Shown here piece after piece: positions 19,310 through 30,388 of a DNA stretch of 64,000 nucleotides. This DNA comes from Zobellella taiwanensis (GTDB lineage Bacteria; Pseudomonadota; Gammaproteobacteria; Enterobacterales; Aeromonadaceae): NCBI RefSeq assembly GCF_003012795.1, contig NZ_PXYH01000006.1, positions 109,239-173,238 of the forward strand. Direction: 5' to 3'. A program made the translations under genes and the position numbers. The first letter of the stretch is position 1. Every line of letters starts with the position of its first letter. The notes beneath the pieces are model-generated. The model was not told where the DNA came from, searched no databases, and saw only the letters and a program-made list of their open reading frames with translations.

Positions 19310-22300
19310 TTAGCGTTCACTCGCCACTTTGCCCCCCACCAAGTCCATCAGCTGATTGTAGTTGGTGACGACATCGTACTTCACGTTTTCGCCCGGGCTC
19401 TGGCCACTGATTTTGTCGAAGAAACGGCGGGCGCAGTCGATCTTGCGCTCTTCTATGCCTCGTAGCTCCAGGGTAGACAGACTGCCCTTGGTCTCGGCGA
19501 TGAAGTACACATGCTTCACGCTGCCTTCTTTAAAAGCGATGGCCCAGTCCGGGTTGTAGTCGCCCACCGGGGTGGGGATGAGAAAACCACGGGGCAGCTT
19601 GGCGTACACCACAACGTCAGGATTGGTATCCAGCTCGGCTACAAAGTCACGCTCTATATTGGAGTCGGTGATCACGTAATCGTAGATATGGTTTTTCAAC
19701 TGGCTACCGGCCAGCGAGAAGTCTTGCCGGCTTTGGGCGGCGGTGAAAATATCCGTATCGTAGCGGTCGTCGGTTTCATCGTAAGAGAGCTTCTCGATAA
19801 TCACCGAGGCCTTCTGCTCTTTGATTAGGCGGGTAGCTTCCGCCAGAAAATGCTCCGGATTCTGTTTGAACTGACTAAACACCGCAGGCTGAATTTTACT
19901 CAGAATGGCGGCAATGGTTCTGCGGGTCAGGTTGGTATCTGTGGCCAGCTTGCCCACCAGATCGTATTTAACGCCAGAATAAGCGCTGGCACTGTGATAC
20001 TCGCCCTGAGTGTTGGAAAGCTCAAACCCCTGGCCCGACTTGAGCTGTTCGTCGGTCAGGTTGTCCCGTTGCACGCCGGCCTGAATGATGTACTGCAGGG
20101 GAGTAACCTTCAGCTCCTTATCGAGCACGCGAATACAGTTAGTAATCAACTCGCTGGAGTCGAAGTCCACCTTGTAAACGGCCTTTTTGTTGATCCGTGC
20201 CCAAAGCGCCTGGAATTCCTTTTTTTGGAAGTTGTCATTGAGCGGGTTGGTTTTGGGCTTACGGCCGTCACCTATATCCGGCATGGCGGCAGTGCTGAAC
20301 ACGCCGTCGATAAGGGTCAGGATCTGCTCTCGATAGGGCTCAAGTTCTGCCGGCAGTGGTGCCAGGCTGCCTTCGGCCTTGGCCGAATGATAGGCCGGAG
20401 TGATGGCGTCGTTATCGTCGGTATAGTCGTTTTTCAGCAGGTATCGATAAATCTGCCGGGCCATGTCGGCAGTCACTTCAACCTTGCCCTGGTCGGTGGT
20501 CATGACCTTGCCGGTAAAGTAATCCACGTCTGCCTTGCGCGGGCGGGCCGACAGGGACTCGCTGATTTCCCGTTGCAGGTTACCGACAAAGTCCTTGTAG
20601 CTTTCGCTGGCAATCACCGACAGCACATTGATGTTGTGAACGGTGGCGGGATGATCCTGGCGGTCGCCGTGCTGGTTGACGCACAGGCGCAGGCCCCGGC
20701 CCACTTCCTGACGGCGGGATATGGTGTTGTCGCTGTGCTTGAGCATGCACATCACGAACACATTGGGGTTATCCCAGCCTTCGCGCAGTGCCGAGTGAGA
20801 AAAAATAAAACGGGTGTCTTCCTCGAACGACAGCAGCTTTTCCTTGTCCTTCAGGATCAGATCATAGGCATCCACATCATCGGACAGCCCGGCGTCCTCG
20901 CCTCGGGCCTTAACGCTGGGGTCTTGCAGGCGCTTGGTTTTTTTGTCGATGGAGAAATAGCCGTTATGGGTGCGATCCGGGGTGATTTTCTCCAGATAGG
21001 CCCGGTAGGCATGGTTATCCAGCGGCAGCCCGGACAGGTACTCGTCTTTTATCTGCTGGTATTCCTGCTCAAAGATGCGGGCATATTCACCTTTATCGTC
21101 TTGTGCTTCGTAGTCCCGGTACTTGGCCACTTCGTCAATAAAGAACAGAGACAGCACCTTGATGCCTTGGGCGTGAAGCACCTGCTCTTTCTCGAAGTGC
21201 GCCCGAATGGTTTCGCGGATCTGAATGCGCCGAATGGTGCCTTCGGTCACATCGCCGGTGGCTTCACCCGCCTGCAGCACATGGCCGTTGGTAAACTCGA
21301 CGGTATCGCTGTTGGCATCTATCTGGCTGACCACAAAACCACGGTACTGCTCCAGCTCATTACTCTCGTCAAACAGGTTATCGCCCAGCTTCAGCCGCTT
21401 GATCACGCGCTTGATGCCGGATCCCTGACGGACTTCCATGTCCACCCGGGCCACCGGTGCCTTTTTGGAGATCTCGATGGACTCCAGGTACAGGTAAGCA
21501 GTGGTGCCGGCCAGGCCCCTGACGGAAATGCCGCGTACGGCAATTTTCTTGACCAGCTTCTGGTTGTAGGCATCCAGCGCATCCAGCCGGTGCACCTTGT
21601 GGTGCGTGGTTTTATGGGTGGCGGAATAGCGCAGCACCATCAGCGGCTTGAACTTGGCCAGGGCGTCGAGGGTTTTCTTGCCTTCCATTTTCTGCGGTTC
21701 ATCAAGAATGAGAATGGGGCGGTTGGCGCTGATCACATCGATGGGGCGGCGGGACTGAAAATCATCCAGTTCTTCGTAAATGCGGCGGTTATCCTTGCCC
21801 GAGGCGTTAAAAGCCTGAATGTTGATCACCATCACATTGATGCCGCTGTCGGACGAAAAGCTTTCCAGCTGGTGCAACTGCCGGGAGTTGTAGATAAAAA
21901 AGCGCGCCTTTTTACTGTAGCTTTCGGCAAAGTGCTCGGAGGTGATCTGCAGTGATTTGTACACCCCTTCGCGAATGGCGATGCTGGGCACCACTATGAT
22001 GAACTTGGTCCAGCCATATTTCTGGTTCAGTTCAAAAATGGTCTTGATGTAGCAATAGGTCTTGCCGGTGCCGGTTTCCATTTCGATATCCAGGTTGATA
22101 TCGGAGCCGGGATGATAGCTGGCCGGCAGCGTCTTGCCGGTATGATCCTGATAGACCTTGAGCCCGGGAGAGAGCGGCAGGTTCTGGCTGCTTTGTACCT
22201 GGTGAATGTTTTCCAGCAACTGCTGTTCGCTCAGCACCAGGTCGGCGTTTTTGAAGCCATCCTGATCGGACATGTTCCAGCCGGCCTGGCCGTGTTTGTT

Positions 22301-22423
22301 GGTGGATACACCGGGGTCGATACGGTAGTTCACGTTTGAACTGAGCGGCTGGCCCACAAAGCAGTCCACCACCGAGGCCACCGCCTGGGTCTGATAGGGT
22401 TGAACCTTGAATTTCAGCTTCAT
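19310..22423 (-). CDS. Type III restriction enzyme, Res-like helicase-nuclease subunit
   Basis: This 1037-residue protein should translocate on DNA with ATP and cut it when partnered with the Mod subunit. Walker A is METGTGKTY (about 118-126), motif II is LDEPQKM, motif III is RYSATH, and motif VI is [11 protein letters not shown]. The C-terminal PD-(D/E)XK nuclease shows PDWAIAF then AETKG near residue 970. All core motifs appear intact. Its ATG overlaps the DUF4276 stop by 4 bp, making it the last gene of a four-gene unit. The protein looks functional. Whether it acts as a classical type III enzyme or with its inserted neighbours is not known. Confidence 0.9.
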   Translation of the reverse strand: MKLKFKVQPYQTQAVASVVDCFVGQPLSSNVNYRIDPGVSTNKHGQAGWNMSDQDGFKNADLVLSEQQLLENIHQVQSSQNLPLSPGLKVYQDHTGKTLPASYHPGSDINLDIEMETGTGKTYCYIKTIFELNQKYGWTKFIIVVPSIAIREGVYKSLQITSEHFAESYSKKARFFIYNSRQLHQLESFSSDSGINVMVINIQAFNASGKDNRRIYEELDDFQSRRPIDVISANRPILILDEPQKMEGKKTLDALAKFKPLMVLRYSATHKTTHHKVHRLDALDAYNQKLVKKIAVRGISVRGLAGTTAYLYLESIEISKKAPVARVDMEVRQGSGIKRVIKRLKLGDNLFDESNELEQYRGFVVSQIDANSDTVEFTNGHVLQAGEATGDVTEGTIRRIQIRETIRAHFEKEQVLHAQGIKVLSLFFIDEVAKYRDYEAQDDKGEYARIFEQEYQQIKDEYLSGLPLDNHAYRAYLEKITPDRTHNGYFSIDKKTKRLQDPSVKARGEDAGLSDDVDAYDLILKDKEKLLSFEEDTRFIFSHSALREGWDNPNVFVMCMLKHSDNTISRRQEVGRGLRLCVNQHGDRQDHPATVHNINVLSVIASESYKDFVGNLQREISESLSARPRKADVDYFTGKVMTTDQGKVEVTADMARQIYRYLLKNDYTDDNDAITPAYHSAKAEGSLAPLPAELEPYREQILTLIDGVFSTAAMPDIGDGRKPKTNPLNDNFQKKEFQALWARINKKAVYKVDFDSSELITNCIRVLDKELKVTPLQYIIQAGVQRDNLTDEQLKSGQGFELSNTQGEYHSASAYSGVKYDLVGKLATDTNLTRRTIAAILSKIQPAVFSQFKQNPEHFLAEATRLIKEQKASVIIEKLSYDETDDRYDTDIFTAAQSRQDFSLAGSQLKNHIYDYVITDSNIERDFVAELDTNPDVVVYAKLPRGFLIPTPVGDYNPDWAIAFKEGSVKHVYFIAETKGSLSTLELRGIEERKIDCARRFFDKISGQSPGENVKYDVVTNYNQLMDLVGGKVASER

Positions 22424-23106
22424 GCCTGACCTCCGACCAGGGTTTCAAAATGGTTTATCCAGCGATGGAACAGCGGGCACTGCTCCCGCATGCGGGCAAT
22501 GCCAATCTGTTGGGCAATGCTGATGCCCTGGGTGGTTTTGGCAAACTTGCCGGTGACAGACCAGTTATTTAAGCGCTTGGACGGGGCGGTTTGCGGGCTG
22601 TTGTTAATGGCCTCTGGCTCGCCGCAACCCTTGACCACGGCGGCCACCTCCGGCTCGGCCACTCCCAGCGCCCGGGCCAGAATGGCCGGCTCGCTGAACA
22701 GCAGGGCCTCAAACTCGTGCAGGGCCACAAAGGGCACAAAGCGGCGTTCGGCCTGCTGGGCGGAAAACAACTCTGACACCAGCTTGGCAGTGGCCTTGTT
22801 CAGGCACTCGGCAATGTCTGCCGGTCTGGCCTGGGGGGTGACAGCATCCAGCCCCGGCCATTCCCGCAAGCCGTAATAATCCACAAAGGTGGTGACATAG
22901 GTATCTGGGCGTTGCTTGAGGTGGGCTTCCAGATCACGGCGCACCCGCTCAAAGCGTACATCCCCGCCTTTTTGGCCGGGCTTGGATACCTGAGTAGCGC
23001 GCATAAAAATCATTTGATTGGCGAGATAGGGGGCCAGCACCGACTCAATAAAGATCTGCTCGGTCTTGCCCTCGACAATGACGACCACCTCGATGTAATC
23101 ACTCAT
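22420..23106 (-). CDS. DUF4276 family TOPRIM-like protein
   Basis: This 228-residue protein starts with [18 protein letters not shown], where VEGKTE resembles the glutamate motif of TOPRIM nucleases and primases. A later FVDYYGL could supply the acidic metal site, followed by [15 protein letters not shown]4276 genes are often found beside OLD-like ATPases, as here, where the ATPase stop overlaps this start by 8 bp. By analogy with ATPase/TOPRIM defence pairs it may be a nuclease effector controlled by the ATPase. That role is inferred. It overlaps res by 4 bp downstream. Confidence 0.78.
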   Translation of the reverse strand: MSDYIEVVVIVEGKTEQIFIESVLAPYLANQMIFMRATQVSKPGQKGGDVRFERVRRDLEAHLKQRPDTYVTTFVDYYGLREWPGLDAVTPQARPADIAECLNKATAKLVSELFSAQQAERRFVPFVALHEFEALLFSEPAILARALGVAEPEVAAVVKGCGEPEAINNSPQTAPSKRLNNWSVTGKFAKTTQGISIAQQIGIARMREQCPLFHRWINHFETLVGGQA

Positions 23107-24208
23107 ACACCGGGCCTCCGGCGATCACGTTCTTGATCCAGAGTTCGCCCAGCGAGTAGCTTTCCAGCCAGCTGGCGTAGTCCTGTTCGTTCAGGCGCTC
23201 AAAGGTGGAAGCGCCGTCCTGGCGTTTGACCACCACTATGTCTTCTACCGCAAATTGATCGAGCAGGGCCGGCGATTGGGTGGCCACAATCACCTGAGTG
23301 CGGGTGGCGGCTTGCTGAATCAGCTCCGCCAGGATCACAATGGCCGCCGGATGCAGGCCCAGCTCGGGCTCGTCGATAATAATGGTGGCGGGCGGATCCG
23401 GCTGCAGCAGGGCGGTGGCCAGGCAAATAAAACGAATGGAGCCATCGGAAAGGTGATAGGGCTGCATGGGGTAGTCGGAGCCCTTTTGCCGCCAGCTGAT
23501 GTTGACCTCTTCCTTGGCTCCACTGGTTCTGGGCTGCAGAATAAAGTCGTCAAAAAAGGGCGTGACCAGGCGCACGGCATCCACAATGGCTTGATAGTCG
23601 CTGGTGTGGTTAGCCTTCAAATTAAGCAAAAAAGGACCGATATTGGCAGCATCGGTACGCAGCACTCGATTATCCTGCACGATCTCGTATTTGCGCATGG
23701 CGGCGGTGCTGCTGGTATCGTGAAAGTGATAAATCTGCCAGGAGGCAATGGCTTCAAAGACCGGACGGGAGTATTTGGCATCGGATGTGTTTTGCTCAAC
23801 TTCCGCCACCATTCTGGACTTGCCATCGTCGCTGTCGCCCAGCAGCCACCAGCCGTTTTGGCTATGGCTGTAGTAGCGGGCTTCGTCTTCAATGGCGCAG
23901 CCGTCACTGGGAGTGGGCACCAGGTTAAAGCGAAAGCCCCGGCTGCCAAAGCGGGTTTCAAAGGTCATTTTCTGGGTGACCTTGTTGCCGTTGAACAGCA
24001 AATCAGTGGCTCCGCCGTTGTCGCGTACATAGCGGTTAAGGGTGCCGTCCATCAGGGCGCGCAGCATTTTAAAAAACGACAGCATGTTGCTTTTGCCGGC
24101 CCCGTTGGCCCCCACAATCACGTTAAGCGGGCGCAGTTCAAAGTCGTTCAGCTCGCGAATGGACTTGAAGCCACTGATGCTCAGCTTGTCTAAGGCACTT
24201 TTCATCAC
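23099..24208 (-). CDS. OLD/AAA15-like ATPase paired with DUF4276
   Basis: This 369-residue ATPase has the split ABC-type head of RecF/SMC/OLD proteins. Walker A is VIVGANGAGKSNML (about 30-43). An ABC-like signature LSDGSIRFICLA, Walker B TIIIDEPELGLHP and the switch region VIVATQSPALL follow. The inserted middle region of about 180 residues has no long coiled coil, unlike SMC. It begins 6 bases after the mod stop and overlaps the DUF4276 gene. An ATPase plus a TOPRIM-like partner recalls PARIS (AriA/AriB) and OLD systems, although those partners are DUF4435 or fused TOPRIM. Confidence 0.85.
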   Translation of the reverse strand: MMKSALDKLSISGFKSIRELNDFELRPLNVIVGANGAGKSNMLSFFKMLRALMDGTLNRYVRDNGGATDLLFNGNKVTQKMTFETRFGSRGFRFNLVPTPSDGCAIEDEARYYSHSQNGWWLLGDSDDGKSRMVAEVEQNTSDAKYSRPVFEAIASWQIYHFHDTSSTAAMRKYEIVQDNRVLRTDAANIGPFLLNLKANHTSDYQAIVDAVRLVTPFFDDFILQPRTSGAKEEVNISWRQKGSDYPMQPYHLSDGSIRFICLATALLQPDPPATIIIDEPELGLHPAAIVILAELIQQAATRTQVIVATQSPALLDQFAVEDIVVVKRQDGASTFERLNEQDYASWLESYSLGELWIKNVIAGGPVYE

Positions 24209-24214
24209 GACTCC

Positions 24215-26086
24215 TTAAATAGCCCGCACGTCGGTGCCGGGGGCCAGTTGCTTGAACATTTGCTCGGCGTTGATTTTAAGGCTGTCGGTGGCAAAGCCGT
24301 CATCCCGGAACACCACCCGCAGCGGGGCTTGCTCGGCCAGGGCCTTGAGCAGATCTTCGGTGATATTGCGGTCAAAACAGGCAACAAGGGCACCATCGTC
24401 CACGGTGTAGACGGTTTTGCTGCACAGAGAGTCTTTGCGAATGGGTAGTGTCAGGTCGATGCCCCAGTCCAGCAATACCTGGAACAGCAGGTCCTCTTCG
24501 GTGCGGTCCGGCTTGATATTGTCCACCAGCAGATCCAGGTTGCCCTGACTGAGTGCATCGGGGGAGTAGTAGATATCTGCCATATTGCTGGTATCGACCT
24601 TGAGCACGCGAAAGCCCAGATCCTGCTGATCCGCGTTTGGTTGTTCGCGCAACTCCGCCGCTACATTGCGAATTCGGGTCAGGCCCATCTCGAAAATGGA
24701 GCCCATGCCGGGTTCCGGCTTGGGCAGCGGCTCGGGGATCTGCACCCCAATAAAGCGGCGGTTGCCGCCGTCTTCGCTGTTTTGCTTTAGCACCGCATGG
24801 GCGCTGGTGGCGCTGCCGCTGAAGAAGTCCAGTACGATCTCATTGTCCTGAGGGTTGGTAGCCAGTTGTAACACTCGCTGGATCAGCTCGACCGGTTTAA
24901 CTGAATTAAAGACGTTTTCGGTATGCTGAAAGGGAACATACTTTAGCAGTGTTTTTTTGGCGTCCTGAGTGTGCCCCACTTCCTTATAAAACCAGAGGGT
25001 TTGGGGTGTACGACCGGAAGAGACTTCGGACAGAAAGCGCTTTACCGCAGGAACATTATTGCCATCCTCTCCCCACCAAATTCTGTTATCCGCATTAAGC
25101 TCTTTAAACTTTTTTTCACTGAAACGCCAGTACATGCCTCTGGGAGGACCTTCAATCACTCTTCCTGAAGGACATGCAATGGAATAAATTCCTGCATCGT
25201 AGCGATTTCTCGCCGAAAGATCGGCTGACTTCCAAGGCCCCCTGGGATCGTTATCCGGGTTTTTATAGCGGGCTTCCATTTCCGGTGTTCTGGGCAAGGG
25301 GTTGGGACGCCATGCTTTCTTGTTGCGAGCGTAAACCAGCACATAGTCGTGATCTTCGGAAAACCAGTAAGCGGTGTTTTTGGGGGAGTAGACCTTTTGC
25401 CAAATCACCTGAGTGACAAAGTTGTCTTCTCCAAAGGTTTCGTTACATGCCTTTCTCAGGTTATCGACTTCGTTGTCATCGATGGAGATAAAGATAACGC
25501 CATCGTCTTTTAACAGATTGCGGGCAAGACGCAGGCGCGCATAAATCATGCTGAGCCAGTCGGAATGAAAGCGGCCATTGGCTTCGGTGTTGGCATTGAG
25601 CCGGGCACCGGACTCATCGGTCTGGTTGGAGCGCTTCAGGTAGTCACTGCTGGCTTCACTGTAGTCATCGTCATAAATGAAGTCCCGGCCTGTGTTGTAG
25701 GGGGGGTCTATGTAGATCAGTTTGACCTTGCCCAGATAGGTCTCCTGCAGCAGTTTTAATGCATCCAGGTTATCCCCTTCAATAAAGAGGTTCTGGGTGG
25801 TGTCGAAGTTAACACTGTCTTCCCGGCAGGGGCGCAGGGTCTTGGCGATGGGGGCATTGGCGGTCAGTAGTGCCTGGCGCTTACCGGGCCAGTTGAGGTG
25901 GTAGCGTTCCTGAGGGCCTTCCACGATGGAGCCGGACAACTCCTGCTTGAGCAGATCAAAGTCCACCGCCAGATGCAGGCTGTCGTCCGGGGTGCGGGAC
26001 TCGGTGACGCAGTTGGGAAACAGCGCCCGAATTTTTTCAATGTTCTGCTGAGACATGTCGGGGCTGTGCATCTTCAGTTTGTCCAT
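24215..26086 (-). CDS. Type III DNA methyltransferase, Mod-like subunit
   Basis: This 623-residue enzyme should methylate adenine at the N6 position and give the restriction complex its specificity. The catalytic DPPY motif is in LIYIDPPYNTGRDF (about residue 130), placed before the SAM-binding motif LDFFSGSATSAHAV (about 415), which is the beta-class order. The variable region between them is the likely target-recognition domain. ISIDDNEVDNLR and SVKPVELI are family motifs. Both catalytic motifs are intact. The target sequence cannot be read from the gene. It is the first gene of the intact mod-ATPase-DUF4276-res unit. Confidence 0.92.
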   Translation of the reverse strand: MDKLKMHSPDMSQQNIEKIRALFPNCVTESRTPDDSLHLAVDFDLLKQELSGSIVEGPQERYHLNWPGKRQALLTANAPIAKTLRPCREDSVNFDTTQNLFIEGDNLDALKLLQETYLGKVKLIYIDPPYNTGRDFIYDDDYSEASSDYLKRSNQTDESGARLNANTEANGRFHSDWLSMIYARLRLARNLLKDDGVIFISIDDNEVDNLRKACNETFGEDNFVTQVIWQKVYSPKNTAYWFSEDHDYVLVYARNKKAWRPNPLPRTPEMEARYKNPDNDPRGPWKSADLSARNRYDAGIYSIACPSGRVIEGPPRGMYWRFSEKKFKELNADNRIWWGEDGNNVPAVKRFLSEVSSGRTPQTLWFYKEVGHTQDAKKTLLKYVPFQHTENVFNSVKPVELIQRVLQLATNPQDNEIVLDFFSGSATSAHAVLKQNSEDGGNRRFIGVQIPEPLPKPEPGMGSIFEMGLTRIRNVAAELREQPNADQQDLGFRVLKVDTSNMADIYYSPDALSQGNLDLLVDNIKPDRTEEDLLFQVLLDWGIDLTLPIRKDSLCSKTVYTVDDGALVACFDRNITEDLLKALAEQAPLRVVFRDDGFATDSLKINAEQMFKQLAPGTDVRAI

Positions 26087-26139
26087 TTCTCATCCACTTT
26101 TATAGGCTGTAGTTATCTTGCATCAAGGCTCGGGGGGCT

Positions 26140-26843
26140 TCAGGATGCGCCGGCTCCCTCGGTCTGGCTCAGGGTGCTCTGTTCGTGTTGCAGGGCCTTA
26201 AGCTCTCGGTGAAGCTCGACCTTCCGTTTGAATTGTTTTTCAGTGCCGATTTTTTTACGCAGCGCGGCCATCTGCTTGTCCAGCTTGCGCAGGCGGCCCA
26301 GCCGGACAATGGCCTCGTCCATGCTCTCGCCAGCGATGGCCGGAATGGGCAGCAGGCTAACCAGCAGGGCCTGATAAAGCCGCTCGATGTTAATGGCGGC
26401 GGGCAGGGCGCTGCGGGGCGCGGTTGCCGGAATCCAGCCTGAATCCAGGTATTCCGAACGTACCCAGCTGGCGGCATCGGCGGCGCTTTTGCGCTTGTAG
26501 GCCGCCAGATAACGCAGCTGCTGCCGGTCTTCCCCCAGAGTACGCTGCAACTCAAAAATAATATGGCCTTGTCAATGGCGGCCACCACCTCTTCGGACAG
26601 GGTTTCCCCTTTGAGCTTGAGGGTGAACACCTGGATTTCCGTTACCGCTTCGGTCGCGGGCAAGTTTACCGTGTTGGGCGCGAGTTTGCAGGCCCAGATG
26701 ATCTGCTCCAGCTCTCCCACAAAGCGGGCCTGCAGGGCACTGTTCACGGTAGCCTGTTGATAGAATTTGGTTTTGGGGATCACCTTGTCAAAGCGCGTTG
26801 GTGGCGGAAACTGCCAGCTACAAGACGACAGAGCCTGGGTCAT
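26140..26843 (-). pseudogene. DUF4391 family gene, frameshifted
   Basis: Two overlapping frames together give one DUF4391 protein of about 230 residues. The first part runs from MTQALSSCSWQFPPPT to IDKAI. The second runs from LQRTLGEDRQQLRYLAAYKRK to the C-terminal coiled region. The break lies near 26558-26566, where a short deletion removed bases that would normally encode a few residues around a His-Pro pair. DUF4391 is of unknown function and commonly accompanies helicases and methyltransferases in defence loci. Its start overlaps the helicase stop by 4 bp (ATGA). As read, the protein would be truncated. Confidence 0.75.
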
Positions 26844-29800
26844 GAGTGGGCCTCCTGTGCCTGCACCACAATAAAGGCCAGCAGCTCAAAGTCGTCCAGG
26901 CCCTGAATGCGGTTAACCAGGGCTGAGGTGCTGCCGCCGCCAAACAGGCTGTCGATGTCTTTTTCTTCCTTCACGGCCATCATGCTGCCAATGGCCTGAC
27001 TGAGCAGCTCGGAATAATTGGCCATGTTTTGGCCGTCTTGCGTTGCTTCGTTGAAACGCCGGCACAGGGCATCGATGGGCTCTTGCTGGCCCTTGCAGCA
27101 GGTGCGCAGCAGATCGAGCAGGCGTTTTACGTCTATGTGGCTGGCGAGGGTATGCCCCTGCTCGTTAACGTACACCAAGTAATAGGGATGCAGCCGGTTT
27201 TGCTGGTCGGTAGTCACGCTGTTGTTGAGGTTGCGCAGCGCAAAGATCACGCCGGGCTCCAGCCCCAGTGCCGGGTTGGCCGGCACCAGGGCGTGCATGC
27301 CGCTGGGCTGGTTAATGGGCTCGCCGTAGTGTTTGACCATGGCGAGCAGGTCCATGCGAAACTCGTTCAGGCCCAGATCGGTGATGGACACGCCGGTTTT
27401 CAGATCTTCCAGCTCAATCACTTCTTCCTGCAGGCGCTTGAGTTGCTCCTTGCGGTAGGCCACGTCGTTGGCCTGGCTGCTGAGCACGTTGTCATCGCCG
27501 GTGGCGGTCACGTCCACTATGGTCATGCGGCTTTCAACCCGCTCCTTGAGGTTGATGTATTCATCCAGAGAAATATCGGGCCAGTAGTTCACCAGCTGAA
27601 TGCACTGATTGGGGGAGCCGATGCGATCCACCCGGCCAAAGCGCTGCACAATGCGCACCGGGTTCCAGTGAATGTCGTAGTTGATAAGGTAGTCGCAGTC
27701 CTGCAGGTTTTGCCCTTCGGAGATACAGTCGGTGGCAATCAGCAGGTCTATTTCGGCCGGCTCGTCGGGCAGCACGCTGACCTTTGATTTGGACTGGGGC
27801 GAAAACAGGGTCAGCACTTCCTGAATGTCGTAGCCCTTGCGGCGGGTTTTAAGGGTGGTTTTGGGCAGCCCGGTGCCACCGGTGACCATGGCGGCATGAA
27901 GGCCGTGGCTGCCGCGCAGCTCCGGTGCCAGCTGTTCATACAGGTAGCTGGCGGTATCGGCAAAGGCGGTAAAGATAATGACCTTGCGGTTGCCCGGGTT
28001 GATGGGGTTGGCCATTTTGTGGGCGAGCTGGGCCTTGAGCTGCTGCAGCTTGGCATCTTCGGCGGGTTACCTTTTGCATGGCGGCGAGCAGGCCCGTTAT
28101 CAGTTCCTGGTCGCCCTGCATGTCCTGCTGCCAGGAGGTGAGATCCATGTCGGTGAGCTTGATTTTGATTTTGTTGCCAATTTCCATGTCGTGATAGGAA
28201 GGCAGCTCGTCTTCATCCGCTTCTATGGCATCCAGCGCTTCCGCCAGGCTGCTGACCTCGGTTACGCCGTCCCGCCGGTAGAACTCGTCGATTATTCCCA
28301 GTAGTCGCTGGTGGTTGTCTTGCAGGGATTGCAGGGTACGGCGAAAAGCTTCTACCGAGCTTTCCAGTCGCTTGAGCAGGTTGGTGGTCATCAGCGCCAC
28401 CAGGCTTTTTTCCCGGTCGGCTTGCTTAAGCTTGCCACGGCCACCTTCTACTTCGGTGTCGTACAGCTCTTCGTATTTTTTTAGCCGGCTGGGCAGTATG
28501 TAGCTGACCGGGGCATAGATGGACAGCTTGAGTTGCCTGAGCTGTTCAAAGATCTGGTTAAAGCCAAGCACGTCGTCACGGGTGGTGAGCGGGCAATGGT
28601 AAGACAGTGGTTTGAGCCGCTCGGGAAAATGACCGATGTCGGTGGTGTCGTAAAAGCTCTGAATGTGCTTGCGCGAGCGGGCGATGGTGACGCTGTCGAG
28701 CAGTTCGAAAAAGTCGAAATCCAGCGCATCCAGTATGGCCTTGGCGGTTCTTTGCTCCGGCTCCAGTTTGGACCAGTTATTAAACACGGCCTGGGCCTGG
28801 TTGAAGATTTGTTCGACGCTTTTGGTGGTTTTCAGGTGTTTGGTCAGTTGGCTGGAATCGCCTTCGTAGGCCAGTGCCAGCTGGTTGCGCAAGTCGGTGA
28901 AACGGTTGTTGACCGGCGTGGCGGAGAGCATCAGCACCTTGGTTTTGACCCCGTCGCGGATGACCTTGTTCATCAGCTTCTGGTAGCGGGTTTCCCGGTC
29001 CTTTACCGCGTCGTTGTTGCGAAAGTTGTGGGATTCGTCGATTACCACCAAGTCGTAGTTGCCCCAGTTGATACGATTGAGCGAGGTGCCGAAAGACTCG
29101 CCACTGGTGCGGCTGAGATCGGTGTGGCAGAGCACATCGTAGTTGAACCTGTCTTTGGCGAAGAGGTTGGTTGTGAGATTACGGTTATAGTTCAGCCAGT
29201 TGTCGGCCAGTTTCTTGGGGCACAGCAGCAGCACCGACTTGTTGCGCAACTCGTAGTATTTGATCACCGCCAGGGCGGTGAAGGTTTTGCCCAGCCCTAC
29301 GCTGTCGGCCAGTATGCAGCCGTTGTAGCTTTCCAGCTTGTTGATGATGCCGGTGGCGGCATCTTTCTGGTAGTTGAACAGCTTGTTCCAGATCAGGGTG
29401 TCCTGATAACCGGTTCTGTCGTTGGGCAGTACATCTTCATTGAGGTCGTCCAGAAACTCTTTGAAGATGTTGTACAGCATGATGAAGTAGATTTTTTCGG
29501 GCGAGTTTTCCTTATACACCGACTCAATGTGCTGGCAGATGGTATTGGTCACGTCCTGCAGTTTGTCCGGGTCGCTCCAGATTTGATCGAACAGCGTCAG
29601 GTATTGGGCGGTGAACTCGGGTTGCTTCATTTTGTGTACAAAATTGGAAACCGCGTTACCTTGCTGGTAGCCCAAATCGACGGCGGTAAAGCCGTTGATG
29701 GGAGCAAACAGCGTGCTCTCGGAGCCCCCGGAAACCACGGCGAAGGGCTGCATGGGGGCATGGGTGCTGTTCGATTTGAAGGTGGCTTTTTGCCGCATCC

Positions 29801-30131
29801 AGTTAGCGCATTCCCGGGCAATGGCCTTTTGGGTCAGCTTGTTTTTAAGGTGAATTTCAAAGTCGGTGCCATACAGGCTTTTTTCACGGCCAGCCTTGGG
29901 AATGAAAAACTCCCGCTGCTCTTTTCTCAGCTTGTCGGTGACGTTATCGGCAACAAAGGTAGGGGAGGTGAACACAAACTGCAGCGACTCGATGGCCGAC
30001 AGCTCTTTTTTGAGCGCTTCATAGGCGTAGATGGAGAAGCAGGACGCCGCTATTTTCAGCCTGGAGCCCGGTGTGAGCGTGCCCTTCAGCTCATCACCCA
30101 GCAGGTGATTGATGTTGTCGATGATGTTCAT
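26840..30131 (-). pseudogene. SNF2-type helicase, frameshifted
   Basis: The two halves together encode about 1,095 residues of an SF2/SNF2-type translocase. The first half has Walker A LADSVGLGKT, motif II VIDESHNF and motif III LSATPVNNR. The second half has the C-terminal lobe: VIIFTAFADTASYL, ATDCISEGQNL and QRFGRVDRIGS. The frame changes near 28064-28068, where losing one C from a short C-run in the coding strand explains everything. Restoring it joins VTP-AED-AKLQQL smoothly. It could be a genuine inactivating mutation or a base-calling error. It begins the restriction-like block and overlaps DUF4391. Confidence 0.82.
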
Positions 30132-30388
30132 GGCTTGTCCATCCTGCCTGTATCCGGCGTATTACGCTTTTTAGGTCAATGAGTTATCGTAGCCAACTTT
30201 TTGTGTCAAGAACAAGCTCAAGAGGGCATAATTCATCATTGATCCAAATCTGAAGATGGCCAGTCCGGTGTTGAGCCAAGACGGAAGCATGTTTTGCCTG
30301 AAATTTAGTCAAATTATGCTTCCGCCTGATATAGATAATGGTTGCCTTCGTCTGCCATGAGCTTATCCAGAGGTGATCTCAAGATAGC

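Noticed and set aside
19850..21955. 701-residue plus-strand frame opposite res
   Set aside because: The res gene has all helicase and nuclease motifs. The opposite frame gives a non-descript product.
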